12,701 nucleotides of DNA, from the NCBI GenBank assembly GCA_028803175.1, contig JARBCG010000021.1, forward strand, positions 1-12,701, in the 5' to 3' direction. The stretch is from Wolbachia sp. (GTDB taxonomy: Bacteria > Pseudomonadota > Alphaproteobacteria > Rickettsiales > Anaplasmataceae). How positions within the stretch are numbered: position 1 is the first letter of the stretch; every line of letters starts with the position of its first letter. Positions 1 through 6,140 of the stretch are shown here, in pieces. A model generated the notes under the pieces. That model had not been told where the DNA came from. It ran no database searches and worked only from the letters and a program-made list of their open reading frames with translations. The position numbers and the translations under genes were made by a program.

Positions 1-112
1 ACTGTTGTTTGACCTGTAAGTATTCTATATCTTTACTTAATCTGTACTTAGTACAGAACACTAAATGATACTTTAAATTAAACGTACCGTGAGAGCTATG
101 TTTGTAATCCAT
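1..112 (-). pseudogene. tnpA: tnpA fragment, IS200-like transposase (N-terminal part, frameshifted)
   Basis: The reading frame starts at ATG 112..110 and gives MDYKHSSHGTFNLKYHLVFC, the typical N-terminus of IS200-type Y1 transposases. After T-K-Y-R the frame goes wrong. An 11-base unit (AAGTACAGATT then AAGTAAAGATA) appears to be duplicated, so the continuation Y-R-I-L-T-G-Q is in another frame. Copy C has the same lesion, while copy B carries one more base that restores the frame. The gene runs off the window edge, so only about 37 codons are visible. It is inactive unless rescued by frameshifting. Confidence 0.75.
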
Positions 113-207
113 ACTAAACCATACTAAAGTAGTCCAACACCGAAGTATATTATACTAAAGTGTCCGCCTTAAGACAAGGGTGTTAACCACCAACCTCACT
201 ACATAAA
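1..207 (-). mobile_element. IS200/IS605-family element, copy A, left-end part only
   Basis: This is the 5' (left-end) part of an IS200-like element that continues beyond the left edge of the window. It aligns almost base for base with 9121-9330 and with the reverse complement of 12258-12475. The shared block stops at TTTATGTAG (minus strand, 207..199), after which the three copies have unrelated flanks, so this marks the left end. The non-coding left end carries the GCCTTAAG core (166-173) of what is a perfect 10-base palindrome in copy C, as expected for the subterminal hairpin that single-stranded-DNA transposases of this family recognise. No long terminal inverted repeats or target duplication are expected for this family. 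The right end is not visible. Confidence 0.8.
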
Positions 208-485
208 ATATTATGTAGATTTTTTCCAATTGTTCTACTTACGGATCCTCCGCTAACTGCTTTAATACTCCTTGCTTGCTCTTTACTTAAATGCTTTTCT
301 GCTACATACTTTATCGCTTTCCTTGTGCAGCTAGTAAACGATACAACGGCAATTTCTATTTTTTGAACAAGTGCACTACGAAGTGCATTTCGAAGTACAT
401 ATCCTACTATTTCTGAATACCCATCAATGATGGTTCAACCACAATCAAGTATTAGTAACTTACCTGAATGAGGATTGCCTGTCAT
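183..485 (-). pseudogene. Broken small gene of unknown function, 3' end replaced by IS copy A
   Basis: An ATG at 485..483, preceded by a purine-rich AAGAG, opens a frame of 100 codons interrupted by one TGA at 437..435 (codon 17, directly after L-D-C-G). Downstream of that stop the frame is open for 83 codons (start of that part T-I-I-D-G-Y-S-E-I-V-G), with a mixed helical composition including KYVAEKHLSKEQARSIK. It then enters the left end of IS copy A, where the IS supplies the TAA at 185..183. The simplest reading is a gene that acquired a nonsense codon and lost its C-terminus to the insertion. I do not recognise the family and see no signal peptide or clear membrane segment. It has no ATG after the stop, so automated callers would miss it. 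That it was ever a gene is an inference from the length of the open frame. Confidence 0.4.
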
Positions 486-567
486 TTTCTCTTCGTAAAG
501 ATTTATTAATCACATTACCATTATACTTTTAAAATTAATAAGTATCAATTTTATGGTATCTAGAATA

Positions 568-1431
568 TTAACGACAAGCCTTGAGCCTTTTGAAATCTTC
601 TTCAGCGTGATATGAAGATCTGGTAAGTGGGCTTGAAGCAACGACCAGGAATCCTTTTGAGTAAGCAATGTATTTATAATGCTCAAATTCCTCCGGAGTG
701 ACATACTTATCGAGTTTTGCGTGTTTTGGAGTTGGTTGCAGATATTGACCAATTGTAATAAAGTCAACGTCAGCGCTACGCAAATCATCCATAACCTGAA
801 ATATTTCTTCTTTTGTTTCCCCAATACCAACCATAAATCCAGATTTCGTGAAAACTTTAGGATTAATTTGCTTGACCATCTTGAGCAGGTATAAGGAATG
901 AAAATAACGAGCTCGCGGTCTTATTTTTGCATATAGCCTTGGTACTGTTTCAATATTGTGGTTATAGACATCTGGTGCAGCAGCAGCAATTGATTCAAAT
1001 GCTCCTTTCTTATTTAGAAAATCAGGAGTTAAAATTTCTATTGTTGTTTCCGAAGTTACCTTTCGAATTTCTCCTATACACCGTATAAATTGGTTTGCAC
1101 CGCCATCTGGCAAATCATCACGATCAACTGAAGTAATAACCACATGCCTTAAGCTCAATTTTTTTATTGCTTTTGCTAAATTTTCTGGTTCATGTGGATC
1201 TAATTTATCTGGAATACCAGTTGCAACATTACAAAATGCACAAGCACGAGTGCAAACTGAACCGAGAATCATCACAGTAGCATGACGCTTATTCCAGCAC
1301 TCGCCAATATTTGGACATGCGGCCTCTTCACACACTGTATGCAAATTATACAACTTAACAGCGTTTAAAGTTTCGTTGAATACTCCACCGTTCGGAGCTT
1401 TTGCTCTGAGCCACTGAGGTTTACTATGCAT
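568..1431 (-). CDS. lipA: Lipoyl synthase (radical SAM)
   Basis: LipA inserts two sulfur atoms into the octanoyl chain carried on E2 subunits of 2-oxoacid dehydrogenases (and GcvH), completing the lipoyl cofactor in the cytoplasm. At 287 residues it is close to family length. The auxiliary 4Fe-4S cluster motif C34-x4-C39-x5-C45 and the radical-SAM motif C60-x3-C64-x2-C67 are both present. The C-terminal RSSYHAE (271-277) supplies the serine ligand characteristic of LipA. The start M-H-S-K-P-Q-W-L-R matches the usual KPxWLR opening. It lies 12 bases downstream of rpmB on the same strand, so it is probably co-transcribed with it. The preceding Shine-Dalgarno sequence is weak. All cluster ligands are intact, so it should be functional. 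Confidence 0.97.
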   Translation of the reverse strand: MHSKPQWLRAKAPNGGVFNETLNAVKLYNLHTVCEEAACPNIGECWNKRHATVMILGSVCTRACAFCNVATGIPDKLDPHEPENLAKAIKKLSLRHVVITSVDRDDLPDGGANQFIRCIGEIRKVTSETTIEILTPDFLNKKGAFESIAAAAPDVYNHNIETVPRLYAKIRPRARYFHSLYLLKMVKQINPKVFTKSGFMVGIGETKEEIFQVMDDLRSADVDFITIGQYLQPTPKHAKLDKYVTPEEFEHYKYIAYSKGFLVVASSPLTRSSYHAEEDFKRLKACR

Positions 1432-1443
1432 AACTTACTATGA

Positions 1444-1740
1444 CTACACAGCTTGTTGCTTTGCTAAGACTTTTTTTAATCTTCTTTTTATTTTTTTAGC
1501 CTCTTCACTTAATTTAACTGATCTAGTGTTAAGTAAAAAAGCATCAAGACCACCTTTATAATCTATAGTTCTTAAAGTTCTTGTTGCTATACGAAATCTA
1601 AACTTTTTATTCAGTATATCACTCATTAACGTCACTTTATGTAGATTTAAACAAAAAGTACGCTTCGTTTTACAGTTTGAATGTGATACCTTATTACCAA
1701 AAGATTTCTTCCTGTTTGTTAGGTTGCAAACTCTACTCAC
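1444..1740 (-). CDS. rpmB: 50S ribosomal protein L28 (GTG start)
   Basis: This is a small basic protein of 98 residues of the large ribosomal subunit. The N-terminus MSRVCNLTNRKKSFGNKVSH and the following N-x-K-T-K-R are the L28 signature (usually S-R-x-C-x-L-T-G-K, N-x-V-S-H-S-N, K-T-K-R), and the lysine-rich C-terminus is typical. The start is GTG at 1740..1738, chosen because it places the conserved S-R-V-C immediately after the initiator. No strong Shine-Dalgarno sequence precedes it. It sits 37 bases downstream of the DUF721 gene and 12 bases upstream of lipA, all on the minus strand, suggesting a three-gene transcript. Confidence 0.95.
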   Translation of the reverse strand: MSRVCNLTNRKKSFGNKVSHSNCKTKRTFCLNLHKVTLMSDILNKKFRFRIATRTLRTIDYKGGLDAFLLNTRSVKLSEEAKKIKRRLKKVLAKQQAV

Positions 1741-1777
1741 TTCGATATACCAAGTTATTCTATAATTTTAAATTACA

Positions 1778-2119
1778 TTATATTGTAAAAAAGTCAACAC
1801 TCTCCTGCTTAATTTTTATACCATATACTGCTTTATAGCCAAAAAATATTGTGATTTTTTCTATTATGAAAGAAATCATATGCTGAATTTCTAATGCTTT
1901 ACTACCATTTGTCACTACCAAGTGCAATACACCAGAGTTTGTATTTTGTACGTATGAGATTTTCTTTGGCTTTGTACACTCTGCTATTTTGGCTCCAACT
2001 ATGTTTCTCCAGTTCAAAATAAGACGTATTTCATTCTTACTGATCTTATTTTTCATGCATTTCAATGCATAGTTTTCTATTATAGATTTTAAATTTTTTG
2101 GCCCACTGTGTTTTAACAT
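1778..2119 (-). CDS. DUF721 / DciA-like protein
   Basis: The 113-residue protein has the layout of the DUF721 domain: an N-terminal helical part; then a tryptophan followed by I-V-G (W37, I40-V41-G42); a proline after a short polar stretch (T-K-P, 49-51); a beta segment V-L-H-L-V-V (64-69); and a C-terminal K-A-V-Y-G-I-K-I strand (96-103). DUF721 proteins include DciA, the ancestral loader of the DnaB replicative helicase, so a role in replication initiation is possible but inferred. The family is short and divergent in Rickettsiales, so the exact function is uncertain. It is the most upstream gene of the probable DUF721-rpmB-lipA transcript. The DNA before it is decayed and no promoter is obvious. 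Confidence 0.7.
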   Translation of the reverse strand: MLKHSGPKNLKSIIENYALKCMKNKISKNEIRLILNWRNIVGAKIAECTKPKKISYVQNTNSGVLHLVVTNGSKALEIQHMISFIIEKITIFFGYKAVYGIKIKQESVDFFTI

Positions 2120-2124
2120 TTTTC

Positions 2125-2390
2125 TTACTTTGAACCAGCTTTTTCCATGGTTATGACACGTGAATATTTTCTATAAGCTACACTAACCACATCAACAGCA
2201 AAACCAGGCAACCACAATACATTGAGGAAAGTAACACTATTGAAACTTTCACCTACCATAGTATTCAATTGTTCATAACCTGCTTTTTAATAATCAACTG
2301 AAAATAGTCCTGAACCTCGTTAAACAAATACTACCACAGAATCATATGGAAGAAAGTTGCTTGCCCAAGATGGAGCTTGTGCAACGCACC
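2125..2390 (-). pseudogene. Decayed lipoprotein-like gene, C-terminal remnant
   Basis: One minus-strand frame reads through about 265 bases with two stops, at 2322..2320 and 2289..2287, and ends at TAA 2127..2125. The conceptual pieces are C-V-A-Q-A-P-S-W-A-S-N-F-L-P-Y-D-S-V-V-V-F-V, stop, R-G-S-G-L-F-S-V-D-Y, stop, then a 53-residue tail beginning K-A-G-Y-E-Q-L and containing VTFLNVLWLPGFAVDVVS. This resembles bacterial lipoproteins whose C-terminus has a K-x-G-Y-E motif followed by a hydrophobic G-N-I..G-x-x-V-D..T-G segment. The N-terminal signal peptide and lipobox are not found. The shared frame across both stops argues for simple nonsense decay. Family assignment is by eye only. Confidence 0.45.
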
Positions 2391-2682
2391 TTACTCATTC
2401 GACCAAATAGCCTTTACTATCTATTGCTTTCATTTTGATTTCTTGGCAGGGCTAGAAAACATTATTGCAAATCATCCAGTCAGTAAAAGAGTTATAGACA
2501 ATGCTAAACAGATATTGTGTAATTTAAAAGACGTACAACGCTTAGGTATACAATGTTAGGAATGATAATCAAAAAATATAAATAGTCAATAGACTCCTTT
2601 CTAAACTCAATTTCTGATGGCAATTTTACTATTGAAGTTTGTATGTATCTGAAGCAAGGTATGTGAGTACGTAGAAAGCAAA
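2391..2682. other. Intergenic decayed DNA upstream of the lipoprotein remnant
   Basis: No supportable gene. A plus-strand frame ends at 2559 with F-D-F-L-A-G-L-E-N-I-I-A-N-H-P and has only TTG-type starts. A minus-strand frame near 2580-2690 contains K-L-P-S-E-I-E-F-R-K-E-S. Either could be a relic of a lost gene, but neither has a start, a ribosome site or a family I recognise. No terminator hairpin for ruvC is evident here. Confidence 0.4.
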
Positions 2683-3168
2683 TTATGTAAAAGCTTTATT
2701 TTTAGAATAAGCATGACAAATTGCTGTAGCAAGAGCATCGGCAGTATGATTACATTTAACTTCTACATTTTTAATCATTTGTTTTACCATAAATATAACC
2801 TGATTCTTGTCAGCGTGGCCATTTCCAACAATACTCTTTTTTATATAGTTTGCGTCATACTCATTTATAGACACATTCGTTATCTTTAGTGCTAATATAA
2901 CAATCCCTCTTGCATACCCTAGGGTGAGTGAAGATTTCGGATTTTGATTAATAAAAATCTTTTCTACTGCAGCTTCATCAGGAGAATGTTGAGATATTAC
3001 TTTTTTTAGTTGATCAAAAATTATATGCAAACGCTCACCCGCGTCTAGCTTGCTACTTGTTGATATAGCACCACCACCTAAAAATTCAATGTTATTCCTT
3101 TTGCTTAAACTAATAACAGCCCACCCGGTTTTACTCATTCCTGGATCTAGACCTATTATTTTAATCAC
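2683..3168 (-). CDS. ruvC: Holliday-junction resolvase RuvC (GTG start)
   Basis: RuvC is the endonuclease that cuts four-way recombination junctions after RuvAB branch migration. At 161 residues it is close to family length. The RNase-H-like fold shows its acidic metal ligands: D8 in G-L-D-P-G, E69 in A-A-V-E-K, and D144 in H-T-A-D-A-L-A. H141 stands where E. coli has an aspartate, as in other HxxD-type RuvC proteins. The start is GTG (3168..3166), directly abutting the TAG of coxC (3171..3169), so the junction reads TAGGTG and translation is probably coupled. RuvC following coxC rather than ruvAB means no functional operon is implied beyond shared expression. Confidence 0.95.
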   Translation of the reverse strand: MIKIIGLDPGMSKTGWAVISLSKRNNIEFLGGGAISTSSKLDAGERLHIIFDQLKKVISQHSPDEAAVEKIFINQNPKSSLTLGYARGIVILALKITNVSINEYDANYIKKSIVGNGHADKNQVIFMVKQMIKNVEVKCNHTADALATAICHAYSKNKAFT

Positions 3169-3993
3169 CTAAACGCTTAACCAATAGACAAAAATAAATA
3201 AGAAGATCCAAACTACATCTACAAAATGCCAATACCAGGCAGCAAATTCAAAGCATAAATGATCTTTAGGTGTAAAATGGCCTTTCAATGCTCTAAATAA
3301 ACATACTGATAAAAACATTATTCCTATTATAACGTGCGCACAATGGAATCCAGTAATCATATAAAAATTAGATGTATAGATAAGTTTTTCTCCTGTTTCT
3401 TGTAGAGAAAAACTTACTTCATGATACTCAAGGGCTTGCACTATTATAAAAAAAACTCCAAGCAATATAGTTATAGATATCATATTAATCATGCTCTTTT
3501 TGTCATCTTCAAACAAAGAGTGATGTGCCCAAGTTATTGTTGTACAAGAAAATAATAATATTAATGTATTCATGAATGGTAATGACCATGGATCAGGAGG
3601 TGAAATCCCTTCAGGGGGCCATTGAACTTTTTCTGTAGGAGAAAAAGCTTCAAATAAAAAGACTGGGTCAAGCCAGGCTTTAAAGAATGAGCAAAAGAAC
3701 GCTGCAAAAAATACCACTTCCGAGAGGATAAATAAGTACATTGCAACTTTGAGCCCACGTTTGACAATGCTAGTATGACATCTATTGTAAATAGCCTCTC
3801 TTATTACATCTCTCCACCAATAAAATAGCACTACTGATACTGCAGTGATTCCTAAAACTAAACTAAATATTCCGAAAATTTGCTTATGAAGAGTGCTAAC
3901 CAATCCGAGCACAAGGATAATAATTGATATCGATATAGCAATTGGCCAAGGACTTGGGTCAACTAAATGAAAATCATGATCTTTATTTTTCAT
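3169..3993 (-). CDS. coxC: Cytochrome c oxidase subunit III
   Basis: This is the third core subunit of the aa3-type terminal oxidase in the inner membrane, which stabilises subunit I and its proton-uptake path. It has 274 residues with seven hydrophobic segments. Diagnostic motifs are W-W-R-D-V-I-R-E (59-66); S-E-V-V-F-F (91-96, with the conserved membrane glutamate E92); N-T-L-I-L (142-146) followed by I-T-W-A-H-H (153-158); G-F-H-C-A-H-V-I-I-G (215-224); and AAWYWHFVDVVW (251-262). The ATG at 3993..3991 is preceded by a weak ribosome site. A good promoter lies 29 bases upstream. The stop codon touches the ruvC start. It appears intact. Confidence 0.97.
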   Translation of the reverse strand: MKNKDHDFHLVDPSPWPIAISISIIILVLGLVSTLHKQIFGIFSLVLGITAVSVVLFYWWRDVIREAIYNRCHTSIVKRGLKVAMYLFILSEVVFFAAFFCSFFKAWLDPVFLFEAFSPTEKVQWPPEGISPPDPWSLPFMNTLILLFSCTTITWAHHSLFEDDKKSMINMISITILLGVFFIIVQALEYHEVSFSLQETGEKLIYTSNFYMITGFHCAHVIIGIMFLSVCLFRALKGHFTPKDHLCFEFAAWYWHFVDVVWIFLFIFVYWLSV

Positions 3994-4021
3994 ACTATTT
4001 TAAAGTGATTAATACATATTA

Positions 4022-4049
4022 AGAATATAAACTAGCTTAAAATTGTCAA
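4022..4049 (-). promoter_or_regulatory. Sigma70-type promoter of coxC-ruvC
   Basis: On the minus strand a perfect -35 box TTGACA (4049..4044) is followed after 16 bases by TATTCT (4027..4022). Transcription would begin near 4015, giving a leader of about 20 nucleotides before the coxC ATG at 3993. The -35 box overlaps an AT-rich inverted repeat (CAATATT at 4047-4053, AATATTG at 4060-4066). This could act as a weak guaB terminator, or be chance in AT-rich DNA. Confidence 0.6.
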
Positions 4050-4100
4050 TATTCCATGAAATATTGGACCTGTTGTAAATCAGTAGATTTTATTATGTAT

Positions 4101-5594
4101 TTATTCTAAATCAGTTGATAAATGGGATGCTTGATAAGCATAATTTGGAGCTTCTTGTGTAATTATTATATCATGAGCATGACTCTCTCTTAACCCTGAT
4201 GCAGTGATAGTAACAAATTTACAGTTTTTCTTCATTGCTTCTATATTTTTATTACCAGTATATCCCATTGAAGCTTGTAGTCCGCCAATTAATTGATGTA
4301 TTACTACCGATGCTGGACCTTTAAATGGAACTCTTCCCTCTACACCTTCTGGGACTAGCTTGAGTTTTGAATCTTTATCTTGAAAGTAACGGCTAGCTGA
4401 CCCTCGTTTCATTGCACTAATAGACCCCATCCCTCGATAGCCTTTATACGTTCTGCCCTTATACATGATAATCTCACCTGGACTTTCATCAGTACCAGCA
4501 AAAATTGAGCCTATCATTACAGAATCTGCACCAGCTGCAATAGCTTTTGCAATATCTCCTGAGCACTTTATCCCACCATCAGCAATCAGTCTCACATTTC
4601 TTGCTTTGCATACCTCAGCAACATTTTTAATCGCAGAAAATTGTGGCACGCCAACACCTGTGACTATTCTTGTTGTGCATATTGATCCAGGACCTATACC
4701 AACTTTTACTGCATCAACACCTGCATCAATTAATGCTTCAGCTGCCTCTTTTGTTGCAATATTTCCTCCTATTACCTGCACATCTTTACACATCTTCTTA
4801 ATTTCTTTTATAGTATCAATAACACCAGAAGAATGACCGTGAGCAGTGTCTACAATAACTACATCAACATCTTCACTAGTTAAAGCTTCACATCTTTCTA
4901 TACCATCTTTCTTGCTGGTACCAATTGCAGCGGCAACTCTGAGCCGTCCTTTATTATCTTTACATGAATTAGGGTATCGATTGTATTTTTCAATATCTTT
5001 AACCGTAATTAAACCTATGCAACAAGAATTATCATCAACAACCAAAAGTTTTTCTATTCTATTCTCATGCAATAGTTTCATTGCAGATGTGCTATCTATC
5101 CCTTTTTCTCGCACTGTGATTAACTTATCTTTTGTCATTACCTCAGATACTTTTATATTCATGTTCTCATCTTCGATAAACCTAACATCCCTATTGGTTA
5201 AGATTCCAACTAATCTATATTTATCAACTACAGGAATTCCAGAATAGTTATGTTCTCTCATTAGAGAAACCGCTTCAGCAACTGTTTTATCAGGAGAAAT
5301 TGTAATTGGGTTATACACAATCCAGCTTTCATATTTTTTGACTTTTCTAACCTCTGCAGCTTGTTCATCTACCGATAAATTTTTGTGTATACAACCTATT
5401 CCTCCATGCTGGGCAATGGCTATCGCAAGGCCAGACTCAGTTACAGTATCCATTGCAGAAGATATAAGAGGTACATTTAATTCTATATTGTTTGTTAAAT
5501 AAGTTTTTATGTCTGCATCACGAGGCAATATATCAGAATGTGCAGGTATCAGGAGTACATCGTCAAATGAATAACAAACTTCCATTTTTTTCAT
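4101..5594 (-). CDS. guaB: Inosine-5'-monophosphate dehydrogenase
   Basis: GuaB oxidises IMP to XMP with NAD+, the committed step of guanine nucleotide synthesis. The protein is 497 residues, a full-length IMPDH. The TIM-barrel catalytic domain is split by a pair of CBS domains at about residues 95-205 that sense nucleotides. The active-site loop GPGSICTTRIVTGVGVPQ carries the catalytic C306. The mobile flap contains the R402-Y403 pair. The phosphate-binding A-D-G-G-I (338-342) and G-S-I-F-A-G (362-367) are present. The start could be the ATG at 5594 or the fourth codon (M4-E-V), where the opening reads M-K-K-M-E-V. It is transcribed alone on the minus strand, divergent from gap. Confidence 0.97.
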   Translation of the reverse strand: MKKMEVCYSFDDVLLIPAHSDILPRDADIKTYLTNNIELNVPLISSAMDTVTESGLAIAIAQHGGIGCIHKNLSVDEQAAEVRKVKKYESWIVYNPITISPDKTVAEAVSLMREHNYSGIPVVDKYRLVGILTNRDVRFIEDENMNIKVSEVMTKDKLITVREKGIDSTSAMKLLHENRIEKLLVVDDNSCCIGLITVKDIEKYNRYPNSCKDNKGRLRVAAAIGTSKKDGIERCEALTSEDVDVVIVDTAHGHSSGVIDTIKEIKKMCKDVQVIGGNIATKEAAEALIDAGVDAVKVGIGPGSICTTRIVTGVGVPQFSAIKNVAEVCKARNVRLIADGGIKCSGDIAKAIAAGADSVMIGSIFAGTDESPGEIIMYKGRTYKGYRGMGSISAMKRGSASRYFQDKDSKLKLVPEGVEGRVPFKGPASVVIHQLIGGLQASMGYTGNKNIEAMKKNCKFVTITASGLRESHAHDIIITQEAPNYAYQASHLSTDLE

Positions 5595-5609
5595 AAGCTT
5601 TATTTAAAG

Positions 5610-5639
5610 CCTATACGCCAATTAATTAAATTGCAACAA
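5610..5639 (-). promoter_or_regulatory. Candidate guaB promoter
   Basis: On the minus strand TATAGG (5615..5610) lies 16 bases upstream of the guaB ATG. A TTGCAA (5636..5631, 15-base spacer) or TTGTTG (5639..5634, 18-base spacer) could serve as the -35 box. Neither spacing is ideal. The leader would be very short. This is a plausible placement only. Confidence 0.3.
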
Positions 5640-6091
5640 AGCTATTGCGAAATTTTTATAAACTTTTTCTTTTAAACTCCAACTATGAATTAAAAAAAGC
5701 TAAAAGTAGTAGGAAAAGTAGGGTAAACTTCCAAAATATATTTTTAGTGAACATTCATTCTACGCTTGTTTCATACTGCATGGAGTCAAAAAAACTGTAT
5801 TTCTATGTTTTACTGTGTTTAGTAATCCATAGTTGGCATTTATAAGTGCCTCAATATCATTGTACCTTTATACAATTGCTTCTAAAACTATATTAGTAAA
5901 TTTTTTTACAATTCTTTTATATCTATAATTAATTCTTATCAAAATCTCAATATTTTTATTAAATACTACAATACTATATTTTTTTAATTAAGAATAATAT
6001 TTAATATATCAAGATAATTAATAAGAAAATTAACCATTTAGAAAATTCACTGCCGATTAGCAATTATAAAGCGATCTTATAAAAATTCTGA
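5640..6091. other. Divergent intergenic region guaB / gap
   Basis: About 450 very AT-rich bases with no supportable gene. A plus-strand frame at 5645-5845 starts with TTG, has no ribosome site and a composition expected of random AT-rich DNA. A near-perfect palindrome GGCATTTATAAGTGCC lies at 5835-5850 (seven pairs including one wobble) without a following T-run, so it does not look like a classical terminator. It might be an operator or a repeat relic. Confidence 0.4.
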
Positions 6092-6120
6092 ATGAAACAT
6101 CAAACAATATTCATTATAAT
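6092..6120 (+). promoter_or_regulatory. Candidate gap-tatC promoter
   Basis: A perfect -10 box TATAAT at 6115-6120 lies 20 bases before the gap ATG. The hexamer 17 bases further upstream, ATGAAA (6092-6097), is a poor -35 match. Start of transcription near 6127 would leave a leader of only about 14 nucleotides, with a purine-rich AGAGAG touching the start codon. Confidence 0.4.
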
Positions 6121-6140
6121 TAGAATTTTTAAATAGAGAG

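Noticed and set aside
199..218. Perfect inverted repeat CTACATAA/TTATGTAG across the left-end boundary of IS copy A
   Set aside because: Half of it is IS sequence and half flank, and the other two copies lack it, so it is probably coincidental.
510..894. Frames on both strands overlapping the lipA 3' end (510-830 minus, 679-894 plus)
   Set aside because: They overlap strongly conserved lipA codons in other frames and resemble no family.
2377..2559. 60-codon plus-strand frame in decayed DNA upstream of the DUF721 gene
   Set aside because: Only a TTG start and no recognised family. It overlaps the upstream end of the better supported minus-strand lipoprotein remnant. Kept only as a note in the intergenic entry.
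4047..4066. AT-rich inverted repeat CAATATT/AATATTG as guaB terminator
   Set aside because: The stem is nearly all A/T, the T-run is only four bases, and it overlaps the better supported coxC -35 box.
4465..5247. Two long plus-strand frames opposite guaB
   Set aside because: Antisense shadows of an unmistakable IMP dehydrogenase. Their serine/isoleucine-rich composition follows from the guaB codons.
5645..5845. 66-codon plus-strand frame between guaB and gap
   Set aside because: TTG start, no ribosome site, no recognisable family and composition expected of random AT-rich DNA.
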